This document shows positions 35,255-48,616 of a DNA stretch of 64,000 bases, in pieces. Both the position numbers and the translations under genes were made by a program. Under the pieces are notes generated by a model. It was given only the letters and a program-made list of their open reading frames with translations, was not told where the DNA came from and did not search any database. The stretch is taken from assembly GCA_930367205.1 (NCBI GenBank), contig OV884011.1:104833139-104897138 (forward strand), written 5' to 3'. This stretch comes from Acanthosoma haemorrhoidale. Taxonomy: Eukaryota; Arthropoda; Insecta; Hemiptera; Acanthosomatidae. Each line of letters begins with the position of its first letter. Position 1 is the stretch's first letter.

Positions 35255-35700
35255 TAGTGATTCTGCGAAAACGATTTTAATGTTGTTTTTTGTAACTATA
35301 GTACACAAAAGTTGCAAACATATTACTTATAATTAATCACGATGTCAATATATCTAATTTGTTGGCATATTAAGTTTATAGGAAAGTATTTAGTCTTTAA
35401 TTACAAGTGATTAATTAATTAATTTCTCTCGATTATTTCTAATGGGACAGCATATATTTTTAGGACCTTAGGGCCATTATAACTTCAGCACAAAATTTTA
35501 CCTGCGCCAGGGTCAAGATAAATCGGTTAACACCGTAATGATAACAATTTTAAAAACATTTTGTAATTATAGTCCATTAAGTCCCAACACATGATATATT
35601 AGGCCTCCAAAAAAGTACTTTGTTTGATTCAAGTGGCAAAAACAATTTTAAAAAAATTTTTAATGACTATTGTGGAATAAAATTAACCATACCAAAAATT
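35255..35700 (+). repeat. Dispersed AT-rich repeat, copies 2 and 3
   Basis: Two segments (about 35270-35335 and 35535-35605) share an ACAATTTTAA/ACGATTTTAA word, then TTTTGTAACTATAGT or TTTTGTAATTATAGT, then a CAAACATATTAC- or CAACACATGATA-type word. A third partial segment at about 35638-35680 repeats the CAATTTTAAAAAAATTTTTAA part. Similar segments occur at 4978 and 37347. Confidence 0.45.
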
Positions 35701-35984
35701 TGATATTTTCGTTTGAATAATGTAAATGTATGCAATCCAATGTTACGTCACTTACAATTGAATGATAAAAAATTGTCGTATCATAGAATCATTTGATTAA
35801 AAAAGGTGAAAGCCAAATCGAACGATACGAACTCACGAAAAAGAACAAAAACCACACCAATTGAATATTTTAAATGATAACAAAAAGAAGAATGCTAAAT
35901 TGGAATTAACAATGAACCTTGACTACTTATTATTAGGGTTAAGGCATTATACTGCAATTGAGCCAGGAGTGGCTGGCCCTACCT

Positions 35985-36180
35985 AAACCGGCCCTAAACC
36001 TCACTTACTTACATTAACCAAACCGCATTACCCTTTGTAGGGCTGCTGACTACCGACCCGTGCCAGAATTACCTTCCCATTAGCCTCTTTGAGCGAGTCC
36101 CACGTCCCTCTCCCGCTCCATCCACCGCCGACCTCTGTTTTCTTTTTATAGTCCAACCTTTTTTATCTCTCTTTTTCACT
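35985..36180. promoter_or_regulatory. GC-richer pyrimidine-rich island
   Basis: The plus strand is C/T-rich, with an AACCGCA Runt-like word near 36025. No coding signal is visible and function is inferred only. Confidence 0.2.
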
Positions 36181-37346
36181 CTGAAAATTCGCAAGAAAAG
36201 CAAACAGAATGTATCACGGTCGACTTGATTCCTAAAGAGCTTCACTTAGTCTTTAAATGGTAGAGAAATTAGCTACGTAGAAATAAATATTTAATTAGAT
36301 TCAACTTGAAAGACAGCATTCTGTTATAAATGTACAAATATATGAGTCTACGTCTTCGTCTGCTTTGTGAAATGCGTTTAGCTGCCCATTTATGATCCGA
36401 ACATATCTCAGAATAGAATGAAAGGCAAAAAATATTGGAGGACGTCCAGGTCCATGGGGTAGCAACAAATTTTATGTCTGTATGCTCAAATAGAAGTCGT
36501 TGAAATGACACAATCCGACTAAAAATTTAGACATATTTAGACGCCAAAATATAATAATACATAATCATATAATTAGGTTAATATACCATAACGGAAATCA
36601 TGAAAAGGATTGAACGCGAAAAATGTATATACTCTTACCTAATACCTATAAGCTTTCTCAAGAGTTAGCTAAAATTATAGACAATCTTAAAAGCTCTAAC
36701 TTTTCGTCTGGTTTAACACAAATTACAATTCGATTCATGGCCAATGAAAAGGCCGGGCGAAGGTTTTCACCATAGTGGGTCTAGTATTCTTACCACTAAG
36801 CGTTAAACTGTCATCTTTAACACTCGGTTATCATAACCGGATTCGCTACTTATTTATCTTAAATACTTAGGTGACATATTTACTATCACCAGGCAACTTA
36901 ACCCCAACCAGAGCCAACCCACAAAGAAAAAAGCCGAGGACCATCCTCTCCACCGTGACGATGGGTAACGTCAAATGGAGAAAATTCAAGTTAAAAATTT
37001 GGTTTTCTTTTTTTTTTTTCATGGCTTTATTCTCCAGGGAGGTCATTAGTTTTCCTACATATCCGTCCAGCAATACAGATGTTCATCGAATTAAAAGTTC
37101 ATCGAGTCTTTAAACATCTGGGGAGAAAATCCAAGAAAAATACAAGTTATAGAAATTATAGATTTCTATAAACGCCGTATCAAAATAGGTCTGATAAAAT
37201 AATTAATCAACTCCTATTAGGTATTTGTATGAATGATAACGAAAATACACCTAACATGGAGAAGAAATATTAATCACATAAATAACAAAAATAAGTGTGA
37301 TATTTCACGCAATTAAGGACTTCAAATTTCAGTGATTGTGCGTAAC

Positions 37347-37405
37347 TATAGTCCACTTAAGCCGCCAAACGTATTACATACTATTAAATTAGGACGTAAA
37401 TATTG
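37347..37405 (+). repeat. Dispersed AT-rich repeat, copy 4
   Basis: GTAACTATAGTCCACTTAAG followed by an AAACGTATTACATACTATTAA stretch matches copies 1-3 in order and orientation. Confidence 0.45.
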
Positions 37406-37869
37406 TCAATTACAATATTGTGTATTACAAGTATTACAATACACCAATAAAATTTGAGAATCTTAATTTTTTTTTTAATGTGGCGATAATTTTGAAGATC
37501 TTTGGCGCATAAAACAGAAGAATCATGCTAAATACTTTACCATACCTCTGCAAAAAAAAACCTTCTCCTTGAGTTAACTTAACGTTGTGAACACAGTGAT
37601 AATGACAGTTGTAATTGTAGTTTTAAAATCATTAATTACATATTGTTAATTAGTAGTTGGAGGTCATTAAATTTATACCATTCTCAAATCTATCGAAAAA
37701 TATTTTATTTATGCACCATTAATTAATTACAGATGATTACTAAAATTTTATAATTTTTATGTTTTTCTTAAACCAAATGAAAGACCCGTGTAAATAGTAT
37801 TTCTTTAACTTGAATAGGAGGCTAACAAATACCACTAAAGACAGTTTATTCCCCACACACAAGAAACAC

Positions 37870-38230
37870 ACAAGCTATTTCTAGAGAGCTAGAGATAACA
37901 AGGAACGTGTTGGCATTAAGTCGTTAATAGTTTAAACGCACTAGGCGAGGCCCTGAAGAATGATTACGAGTCAGTAATTCAAAGAAAGGGTGCCGGTAGC
38001 AGCTACTCAAAAAGAGGAAGGACTTGAATAACAAAGGCTATTTAAATAATTCCCGCCCTAAAGATGTGCCGGCTACTTAGAGCAGCTTTATGAAGGAGGC
38101 TAGGGGGGCTACTGATTATTCATAAATACACACGCACAGTGAGGTCCGAGTACACAGCAGCTGTCAAGTTGCTCGTTTACTTGTCAATCTACTTTACTTG
38201 ACAAGAACCGTTTCTCAGCAAAATCAACAG
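37870..38230. promoter_or_regulatory. Motif-dense island (candidate enhancer)
   Basis: The island has AACAAGG and AACAAAGG Sox/TCF-like words, a CAGCTG E-box (38158-38163), and a TGTCAA/TTGACA cluster including the inverted pair CTTGTCAA (38180-38187) and TTGACAAG (38198-38205). Such TGTCA cores resemble TALE homeodomain sites. No coding frame is present. Confidence 0.3.
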
Positions 38231-38460
38231 GATTGGACTTGGAGTCGAATAGAAAACAGTCTGAGATCGAGTTCAACACCTCATGGAAGATAACTAATTC
38301 ATTAAAACTTAGGAAGAATTTACATTCATTACCAATAGGGGAAAAGTTTATTTTGTTGCGACTAATGTAAACGACTGACGAGTGTACATAGAGTTCAAAA
38401 TTTGATATTGCAAAAGTGGGTTAGATTAAAAAGAGCTGTGGATGAGAGGGATGTTGATGC

Positions 38461-38620
38461 ACTCTACTGGCCACAGAGAACACTGGAGGGTTGCTTTATG
38501 GCTAGCTGTGCTAACCCTTTATAGCGCCCATAAAGAGGCGGTTCAGTATTTAGGCGCTGCCCTTTAGCCACGCTTCTAGTCCCTGGTCCCTCGATTATTC
38601 AAATCTCAACAACTCAGATT
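38461..38620 (+). repeat. Structured dispersed repeat, copy 1
   Basis: This segment matches 51146-51300 in the same orientation. It contains nested inverted repeats: TGGCTA (38499-38504) with TAGCCA (38565-38570) enclosing AGCGCC (38523-38528) with GGCGCT (38553-38558). The conserved core between the copies includes TTTATAGCGCCCATAAA and CCTTTAGCCACGCTTCTA. No family name is recognised. Confidence 0.7.
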
Positions 38621-41130
38621 AACTAGGTTAAAGGTTAATTCTCATACTATCTATGACAGTATTTGGTTAATTAGTATCTATCTTCAGCAGTAATTGGAAC
38701 TCTACTTAAAATCAGGAAATATATTACCGAACTTGCTTCATAACTTTGTGTGAACGAAATGCGGACTAAATTAACGATCCCGAACAAACATAAATTTATT
38801 ATTTATTTCATATCAACAGTTATAGAAATATTAAAAGGACTGAATGTGTTAGGGATAATGGTGGCTTGAAAACGCTCAGGTACCGACATAACGCCTCAAA
38901 GCGTGTTTTCTACATTACATTCTAAGTGAGCGGTTTTTTTTTTAATTTAACCCTTACTTTTACAACTGTATCAAAGGTAATAAAATAATAAAAATAGTCT
39001 CCAATTAAATATCGCACTGTCTAAGAGTAAAAATCGAATAATCATTCATAACATAATTACATTAATATAATTACATTACATAATTATGTAACTCCGGTAC
39101 GTAAAACACGTCAATTTTCGCCACCTTGTCATCCACTGTACTTAAAACATGATGTACTCTGACTTGTAACTCTGGGATAATAAAGTATTTTCGAGCCATT
39201 TTGAAGAAGTAACCATCAAACCACTAGGTCTTCACGAACCACCGAACTGCGGGGAAAAGTTACTGGAGGAACTTCTAGTACGTAGTACCACCTCCTTCCC
39301 TAGTGTTGTAAACCCTTAATTGAGCTAAGGACGAGTTAAGCAGAACAGTACAAGGTAACAGGGCTTTACTTCAATTGAAGTTACCGGAGAAATTTATTTT
39401 TTATAGCTAACCTACAAACATGTTATAGTTTTTTGTATTTTTTCGTAGAATTTGTAGATCCTAATAATTCAATTATGGGTTAAATAAGGGACCACTAAAT
39501 AAGTGATTAGTCCTTTTCTAGCGTGAAACGTAAAACGAAAAAAACAAGTTTATGTTAAAGAGAGATTAATAAGGATTAAGGATGTTTTAAGTAGATAAGC
39601 ATAGATAAATATTCTTGTTAATTAACCCTTGAATTACTATTGTTATTGTTTAAATTATACAATTAAATGGAATTAAGGCGTTCGTTAGTAGAAAGAGGCT
39701 TTGAATAACTTCTTTTTCCCACTGAATTTTTTTAATTTTTCAGCTGTAACGCTTTTGGCAGTTAAATGGACTGGAAACTGATAGATATTAACTTAAAGAT
39801 GCTAAAACTGATCATTGGATACAAAACTATACAATATCAAACATGATGAGATGAATTATACTCTTTCTAGATTTGTAGATGGAAAGAATGATGAAAATAA
39901 AACAGGCGAATTTCTATTTCTAATAGCCAACCCAGTCCTTAATTAGTTCGTCCAAACAATCAAAGCCTTCCTCAGTTGTCCCTAAAAATAGTAAGTAATT
40001 TGTAGCCCCATGGAGATTAAAGGATTGAGGAATCAGCCAACTGATTTTATCAGCAACATTATCAGAGTCTCTTTTGTTATACTATTTTTAACTCTATTGA
40101 ACACGGAGATGTAGTTCATGTTGACTAGAGATGTCATAAAACTCGAACCGAACTGTTGCGATTTTTTGTCAAACTGTTACACAAAAATCTGCTCCTGACA
40201 TTCACTAGCAGCTACCACCAGTTTTCCCGTACTTGTACGGGTAGATAACATCAAGTGTCTGATCTACATAATATTTGTCGTATTTCGTAATACTGCCGAA
40301 TTCAGCTTCTTTCAAGTCCCTCGGAGAGGTCCATCATAAAGCATCTATATTAATATGAATATCCTTGGGTCTATCCTCATCTTGGAGACTTTGTATACCA
40401 ACCATAATTTTCGGATACGAAAACCTAGCTCTTTTACGGATGGAGTGCTATTCAACAATTTGAACTGTTTCGTATGGAATATGGACCGGACAATTTTCTT
40501 CTCTAATACCATCGTTATGTACTTGTGTTCACTTGCCTTTGAAATTACCCATACACCAGTTTGACTGAACTTATTTCTTAAAATTCAAGGTTGTAAAAGT
40601 GATCATAAAGGTTAGACATTATCGATGATTCAGATGTGGACTGGAAAACGTCGGTGTTTGTTATAAATAGAATTTTGTTCTTTGGTTTCTCACCATCTAA
40701 TAGGTTAGGATAATTTTATATTACTAATATAGATCCCTAGATGGTGTAGAAGGCCTGTCAAGTTCTAACAGAGGAGGCAAATTAACACTTAACGAGTTCC
40801 CTCTGTAAGCATGTATTTTAGTTATTCTTCATGTTCGCCATGCCTAACTGTTTGTTTAGTATTCTGAAGCATAATCCTAGCACAATTTTTTGGAGACCAT
40901 AATTGCGGTCACCCCCCAAAAAATGACCTAAACTCTTCTCTAGAACCATATTTTTTTGTTTTTCTTCAGTTACTTCCAAACCAGGTTTTTCAACCCATGA
41001 AGAATATTGCCATTTGTTTAGAAATGTAATCGTCAAAGGCTACTATTATTGAAAGCAGGCAAGAGATTGTTTGGCCGACCTTGCGAAGCGGATCAAAGGT
41101 AAAGCATAGTCCAAACTACAATATCTGGGA
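38621..41130. other. AT-rich non-coding stretch
   Basis: No gene is recognised. On the minus strand near 39175-39235 a CCTAGTGGTTTGATGGTTAC segment resembles a tRNA A-box region of a decayed SINE. A 69-codon frame at 40355-40564 has no recognisable domain. Confidence 0.4.
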
Positions 41131-41135
41131 GCCGG

Positions 41136-41205
41136 CTCATTAATCTCAATGGGTAAGAGGTAAGATTGAAGATCCCCGGGTCAGGTGCCGGCAGCGGTTT
41201 GACTA
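41136..41205 (+). repeat. tRNA-derived SINE-like fragment
   Basis: TCTCAATGGGTAAGAGG resembles a tRNA D-arm (A box) and CCCGGGTCAGGTGCCGG about 25 bp downstream resembles a T-arm (B box). Both are degraded, and no working tRNA is implied. Confidence 0.35.
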
Positions 41206-41739
41206 ATGGATACCAAGGAGCTGGGCTTGGGCTACAGCAGATTTATGGAAAAACCCCTACTCGTTAACACAACAGATGTTCACTCCAACATCCAAGATTA
41301 ACTGGTTTTTCCCCATCATTTTAGGGTATTTTTTTTAATTAATTAATATCCAAGAAAAACCTGTCGATGGCATAAGCTTTTCGTTTTGAAGAAAATTACA
41401 GAAATCAGGCGCGTTATTTTGTTTTTTACATATCACATGAGTATTTTTATTCGATAATTTTTTTTTATCAATAAGTTTTTGAAATGTACTATTTTTTGGA
41501 TTACACTTATTTCACTTTTAAATCAGTAACACGTTTTCACTCCTGATCTGGCCATTGCAATGCTCTTGTTTCCATTTTGAATCGAATTCGAATTCTCAAG
41601 ATTTTGTTTTTATCGATGATGCTACATCAAAAATACTTCTCATACCATACAAAAACTAATTAAGGGTCATTGATAAAACGAATCCTAGGTAACAGAAGAA
41701 ATCGGGTGACATGACTGCAAGGTATCTATCAAATTTTGT

Positions 41740-41745
<6 letters not shown>

Positions 41746-41771
<26 letters not shown>
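41746..41771 (+). repeat. (AT)13 microsatellite
   Basis: An uninterrupted AT dinucleotide run of about 26 bases is visible. Confidence 0.9.
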
Positions 41772-44700
41772 TTAAATATATATTTCTTAGAACCATGGTA
41801 TAATATAATCCCAGTTGTATTATCCCAATAGAATCCTATCTGCTAATAATATCGTGTTGGCAGTTGAGATGTCGGCCCTTGTTTGACCCATGACTTCTCA
41901 ACGAACCCCATAAACATATAAGCGTCATATAATTACAATTATTCGGAATTCGTTGTTCATTTTGTAGAATTTAATTATATGATAGTTCTAGAAACATATT
42001 TTGAAAACAGCGTTTTTCAGCTAGCCTACTAATAATGTGTTTTATAAATATTAACTAATTTTCACCATTAATGGTCAAATGTTCTCAACATCGAAATACT
42101 CATTCGATGAAGAGGTGAACAAAGCTTACCAAACCAGACTACTTGTGGATTTGCATCGAAAGAGGTAATTACACTCATTAAATTTGCTACACAAACCGCA
42201 TTGCCTACGTCTAGAGAATTCGGGTAGATTATACAAAAAAAAACAAAAAACAATAGATAATTCCGGTTCACAATAGATAACAGTCCTTTCTTAGATATAA
42301 ATATTACAGATACCACGCCATCGCTGGTATTCGGCAGTGATTGCTAAGTTGGTAGGGTTTCTTGTGACGGTAATCAGAGCACCCTATACTTATTATACGA
42401 ATAATTATTACAGATTTCTGATGCTCCATAAGTATTGCTCTTCAATTTGAGTTGAGGTCTAGCAACATATTGAAGTTACGACATAAAAATGAGCAGAACT
42501 AGCAGTCTTATACAGATAACTGAATGAACCTGACAGAACGAAAATTTAAAAAGAGTAGAGTTGTTATGTTAAGTGTTAAAAGAGTAGAAAAGGAAGGAGA
42601 GGAGAAGTTAATATTATATCGCGTAAATTAACTGACGGATCGTGTAAGCAGCCATTCTGGCTGAGATGAGAACGAGTATTTTTGTTATGTACAGATGGAA
42701 CAATTAGTTTTTTAATTTACACGATTTATTATGACGGATGGCCGCGATATAAAATTCCTTGCAAATAAAATATACCAATGAATTCATAAAATATATATGA
42801 TACGCCAAAAATAACATAATATAGATTTTAGTTCATAAATGACAAAAGTAATAACTAAGACATTTCCAATCGCTTGAACAGGCCCTTGCCTCAATTCAAC
42901 GAACGAATATCATGGAACCATTTCTACTTAAATATCCGAGGAGAAATGAGGTAGTGTTGAGTGGAAGTTATCTTGCAAGAGGATTTAGATGGTCGGGTAA
43001 TTTCTGATGGAATTTTCATAGTTTTATGGATATGTGATATTGCATAGATGGTAATGGAAGGTTCTATTAGCGACATAAAAAGGTGAATTAACAGATGTTC
43101 TTAGGGCTTTATATTAGGATTCGGATGCATGATTTTCGAGGGGTTTTCTGACCCCATAATTCATAAAAGTTGTTTGCTGGGTGGCCCTGAGAACAGAGCC
43201 CGTAGTTCAGGGGTTTCGCGAGTCTTATTGCAAGTTCGCAGTCTTGAGCTGGCCACCAGACTTTATTCACCGTGCTATGAGATGGTAGTTTGTCTTTGTA
43301 TGCCCATAGGACTGACAATTGTGACACTGCACGATGTAACAGCTGAGGTTTTCAACTTGTACGTGGCCGATCTTCTCGCCGTAATCATTTAACCAACCAT
43401 TGCAAATTAACTAACATTAATTTAAGTGCATTCAACTAAAATGTGTCAAATGGTCCTTGCTGGCGTATTGAATACAATTAAAGGAATCCAAATCTAAACC
43501 AATTTTTATAATCCTATAGTTAATATTGGAGACAAATATATGGTCGCAACATATACATGAATTAACAGACAGTAATAAATAGGTTATTCTTTCCTCATGA
43601 AAAATGTTGTCTGCAAATTCTTTAATATAGATCAGTGCTTATTTGCAAGAAGTGCGCTTAAAAAAAGACTGGCTATCCTTTTGGCAGCATAAATGGGTTG
43701 AATATTTATGACAATAAACTAAAATCACGTCCATGTGCTTCGCGATATGCTCAAACCACGATATGAGAACTGCAGTCTATATTTAAACGATAAATTATAA
43801 CATGGGAAATGCAAAGATCGTTGATTCCTACTCTACAAAAGGATACATGAAACATGTATACCTGATATGTAATATTTAACAGCAGGCCATTGTACATGCT
43901 ACATTATTGCGTTCACGAATGAATTATTCTCTCAGAGCGTGCACGGCTATGATATTTGATAGCAATTAATCGGTAGAGCGCGCTGACTCATTGCCTAATA
44001 GGAAATGCTGCGCTCGGATATTGCAGCCAGAGCCGACAGTGCTGAAAGTAAGCGGTTCGGATTTAATGAAGCTGTACTGTACACGAGGCAGTGATGGCTG
44101 CCATTGACTGACGTCACCCTTCCACCGAGAACAACACAATAAATACAATGTTACTCTACTCCTGCCTTATTTTTATTATTTCAACTACGTTCGTTTTTAA
44201 TGAAAATAAAACAAATAAGAAGCGGGGAGAGGATTTATAGCACTAAATCATTCCAAAAAATATTTTTTCTTAACTGTTGATGACGCCAGTTTTTTTTTTG
44301 TTTTTTTTCATTCCATTACTTGTTTTAAATTATTTATATCAAGTATAAATATATCTTATTAGACGTTTATTTAAATAGTTGAACCAAGTATTATTTTATT
44401 ATATTATATCAATTCTACATTTTTAAATATAAATAAACGACTTAGGAAGTAAATAAATAATATCAAGAGATATTCTCAGGACACTGCACAGGTTTGTGAA
44501 AAAAAACTATTTAATATTTTTAATCAATAGCACCTAATACTATTTATTACACAATTATGAATCTATAACCTTTCTAAAAATTATAAGCACTACAGAATTT
44601 GTATTGAACCTATTGAAATCGACTGGAGCGGATAACAAAAGCAATTTCTATCGTAGGCTCTCAACTATTTTTCTTGAAATAGAGATATAAGAAAACTTTA

Positions 44701-45180
44701 ATCACAATTTATTTTACAACTCACCTTGTTGTTAAATTGTTAATACATGCTCCGGTATAGTTTCCAAGTTAATTTATTGTCTATGAAACAATGATTTCAG
44801 TAGACTCACCCATATCCGGACAGCCGAATACGTTAAAAAAAAAAAATCACATCCGCTATTTTTAAAATGATAATTAAATATCTAATAAGACGAAACTATA
44901 GTGTGAATTAACATTTTAGAAATTTAAATAGACGTCATGCTCATAAGGCGCCAAACGGCGAGGTATCGCGGCTCGGGAAAGGTTAACAAAAAACTAAACA
45001 AACTACTTTTAACAGATATTCTGATGTAAAATTTATTCTTAATATATAGAATAAATGTATAATTAGTTACATTTTGCTTTGTTTGGTATATATTCTAGTC
45101 ATCCACACCCAATGTATCCCGCTATGAAAGTCAACTGTACACACAAAAAAATTTACTCAAGAAAAAAAAACAATAATAAC
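41772..45180. other. AT-rich non-coding stretch
   Basis: No host gene is recognised. A less AT-rich block at 43100-43400 carries overlapping open frames on both strands (87 and 72 codons) with no motif I can name. TA-rich homopolymer runs are frequent. Confidence 0.4.
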
Positions 45181-45184
45181 CTTA

Positions 45185-45290
45185 TTTACACATTAAATAA
45201 AAAATGTTTAAAAATTAAATAAAAGTGTTTACAAGCTAAATAAGACTATTTACAATATAATAACGATATTTAAAACTTAAAAATTAAATT
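45185..45290 (+). repeat. Degenerate ~21-bp tandem repeat (5 units)
   Basis: Units begin with TTTACA or TTTAAA at 45185, 45207, 45228, 45249 and 45269, so the period is 20-22 bp. Most contain a TAAATAA or TAAAAAT word. The array is AT-rich and has no coding meaning. Confidence 0.7.
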
Positions 45291-46855
45291 CGTCATTAAG
45301 TTAATCGTAATCATGATTTTTATTTACACATCAGAAGTTTTTATAGCTTCTTTGTATAGTAACTTTTTTGGGGGGTTTACACAAAATATATTTAACCTAT
45401 ATGGTGGATTCCCTATTCTAAATTATACAGAACATTTTAATTTAGTAACAGATGTTTACTTATTTTATAAATTATAAATCTTCTGAGAAAAAAATAGCTG
45501 TAGTTACCAACCGTGGATTTTCAGAAGGTATTGATTTGTTAAAATATGCTTCAGTTTGAAAACTGACAAATTCTTGAACTGTATAGTTAGTAAGTCGTTG
45601 AGCATAGTGGTTAATTTTGTGTAGTCATTGATGATACACAAACCAAGGTTTTGGATTCTTTCAAGTTTTCTATAATTGGTTTTGCAAGTGAAACTTCATG
45701 ATGGTGAAGCATAGTTTAAGTTGATCGGGTGATTCGTATTACATAGTAGACATGGAGGAGTGGAAATGAAGAAGAAAAACTTACCAACAATAAAGTAATA
45801 AGAGCTATCTATAATTACGGTTAGTCAATTTATTGTATGCTTTATGCCAGTCGAAATAGTCTATAGGAAGGGACCTAACCTTAAAGCAGGCACCTGTCAA
45901 TCATATCTATTTTGAATGTTTTATAGCAGTCGTAAAGAGGACTTAATCGATATTAAATTCTAAACTTTATTCAGCCCTGATAAAACGTGTTGGTTAAGGG
46001 GAGTAGGGTAGTATGTGATAAAAGACACCAAGTGAAAAATGTAAGACACATCGTTGGAACTCTTTTTTAATCCACGTCTTTATTTTTTTATTATGATTTT
46101 TAGTGACCGACATGGAATAAGTGAAAACAAATGGAAATACTAATAAAAACATGGCAAGGTTCGCAATCCAGGTTTTGACTACACTGGTTGTCCGGTAGAG
46201 AAATTCATTCCCAACATCTTTGTCTTTTTACGGCTTATGTAATTATAAATCCCTTTTTCGTTTTCTTTCATTTTCCAGTTTCCAACTCAACGGTATTCAG
46301 TTTTAATTGCTTTTACTTTTAGATACAACTTTCTTATTCGTTTATTGATATATCGTTTGATACGATTTATTCTTTCGTCGTCTGTCAAATTCAACTTTGG
46401 TCAATCCATATCTCTGATATGATAAAATGTAAGGCGGAGAAACACTAAATAACCCGTATTCTTGAGTTATTAGTTATAATGGATTTGAAATAATATTCAA
46501 AATTAATTACACAGTTGATTTATACAGGAATTATACGTTTTTAACGTAGGTAGTATGGTATTCAAAATGGGTAGTATAATAAACGATGATATGATGATAA
46601 TAAATATAGCAAGGCCTCTGATTGACGGAGGAACCAGTTATGAAAAAAACACCCGTGAAGTATCCAGCCTTTGAAAAAGACAATTATTGTTGATAGAGGT
46701 GAGGATAATACAATATAACCAATAACGACGACTGATAGACTAATTGTTTTGACGCCTAACCATGAAGAATGTTCTATAACGGTGCTGGACGCACGAAGGT
46801 ATGAAGGAGAAGCGACACACTGTTGCTTAAAAGCAGATCCCTGGCAGAGGTAGCG
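45291..46855. other. AT-rich non-coding stretch
   Basis: No gene is recognised. A 98-codon minus-strand frame (46562-46858) is hydrophobic but has no supporting motif, splice context or repeat match. Confidence 0.4.
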
Positions 46856-47065
46856 CACAGGTGTGAGAGGCTGTTACAACGGGAATGCGGGCGGTGGTGG
46901 GGGCGCTCGATAATGTAGATCCGCCTCCCTCCCCGGCGCCCTTCCGAAAAAGTTATATGTCTGGCTGTCTTAAAGTAGTGAATGTATCTGGCTCTGATAA
47001 TAGTAATTAAACAGTACTATAAACTGTAGGGGGGCGAGGGGGGGGGGATGCAAGAAGGCGGAGCA
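46856..47065. promoter_or_regulatory. GC-rich island (candidate regulatory element)
   Basis: G-rich and C-rich blocks flank an AT-balanced segment with a TAATTAAAC word. A ten-G run lies at 47038-47047. No coding signal is seen. Confidence 0.25.
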
Positions 47066-47579
47066 CAGAAAACGAGCCAAGAAACAAATCGAAAGGAATG
47101 GTAATGTTACCCATATCACAATATAACTAAATATAAATAAAAAAGATATGGGATTACATAAGACTTGCTATAACACCAGCCAACAACAAATAGGTAGAAA
47201 AAATTCAATCTGAAACATGTTTTTTTTTAGATCACCCCGGAAATTTTCGTTTTACTCGGAAAGTTATAACTATTAACATTCACTGCGTAATAAATGGCAC
47301 AATAATTAATGATCACTGGTACAGCCAGCTACGTTTATTTTTTTAAGTATTTTCAATGCTTAATTCGGATTTGAATCCATTTTTTTTTTTCACGTCTAGG
47401 ATTTTCTATCATAAATCGCATTTTTCTTGACAAACATTCAACATTTCAAGCCTAGTATGTCCTTATCCTCAAACGATTAATCACTGGTAATTGGTTTGCC
47501 ATCATTGCAATCGGTGTAATTCAAGTTCTATTTTCTTCCATTGTGGCTATTAACTAATTGTTTTGAAAAGTGCCACCAA

Positions 47580-48130
47580 ACCTCATTCTATCGTCGCGCT
47601 TCTGCGTCCATTGCTTCTGACAGTATGGCGGTATTGGTATGAATAATGCATATTCGCTTGTATGGTTTGGGAGTCAGCAGTAGCATCCCGGGAACCTTGA
47701 GCGGCTAGGTCGTTGCCGTGTATTCCAATGTCATGAGAGCAAACAAAGGAGAATTTCACCCCCTCCGATTATGATGATTTTGTATAGGTCTTGGATCGTG
47801 GGATCTTTTATCCATCGGTTTTGAACGCTGGTTATTGTTGTTCCTTATTATTAAGTCAGAAAAAACAATGTTTTTTTTAATGAACTCTTTTCTGCTATTT
47901 TCAAGCTACTAATTGCTTTTCTTTCAGTTTATATTTGGTGGCATTCCCATTACACGATTACCAACACTACATTGTTTTTTTTTTTTATTATAATCATCGT
48001 CATCAACAATGAGCTTACCATTACGAATATCAGCAAATTTTAATAATAAATAGCCTGAAGATCTAAATTTACCGTTAACAATTCTGTAAGATGCATCGAT
48101 CTTCGTTCCTGTTGCAATAATCTTGTTGGA
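47580..48130 (-). pseudogene. Decayed LINE RNase H domain
   Basis: Read on the minus strand, frames broken by stops give a segment resembling the end of a LINE-encoded RNase H: NRWIKDPTIQDLYKIII (about 47775-47825), then a CSHDIGIHGNDLAAQGSRDA segment (about 47680-47745), equivalent to the usual P/C-S-H-V-G-I-x-G-N-E-x-A-D block. Upstream (higher coordinates) hydrophobic segments fit the start of the domain. The active-site histidine-containing SHDIGIHGN block survives, but the final Asp of the A-D pair reads as Ala. It belongs to an RNase-H-bearing LINE, so probably another family than copies A-C. Confidence 0.6.
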
Positions 48131-48616
48131 TAGTGTTATTGATTACAATTACGACTATAAACACGGAAAAGTGTAAGATGAACGTGAAAAGTGAGCAAAC
48201 CACAGAGCTATAGCCCAGTAAAGTACTTCCGTGTAGCTTGAAATTAACTACCTACATCAAGGAATTTTCATAAGATAAGATTCGTTTCTGGCAAGTTTAG
48301 GAAGATGGCCAGCGACTTGTGTATTTCTATATTCGTATTTGACCGATTCTTTTCACTCACTAACTTACTAAACGAAACAAAATACAGTACGTAACCTAAT
48401 CAAAAAAAACCCCGGCAATTATCACTATTGAACTTATCTGAGTAATTAAAAACTGGTCTTGGGTGCAGATCCTAGATCCTAGTAAGGGCAGTGCATTTTA
48501 GGTGGAATAAAAGACAAGGAGAAAGCATTAGCTCCTAGCACAATGGGCATTAGATGGAGGGAACATTAGGTGCCAAATAGAAAATGTTAAAAAGAAAAAA
48601 AATAGTGACACAGACA

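Noticed and set aside
43129..43392. 87-codon frame and its antisense partner as genes
   Set aside because: Both strands are open over the same interval and neither shows a recognisable domain; possibly unrecognised repeat sequence.
46562..46858. 98-codon hydrophobic minus-strand frame as a membrane protein
   Set aside because: Hydrophobicity follows from T-rich codons. There is no family resemblance or gene context.
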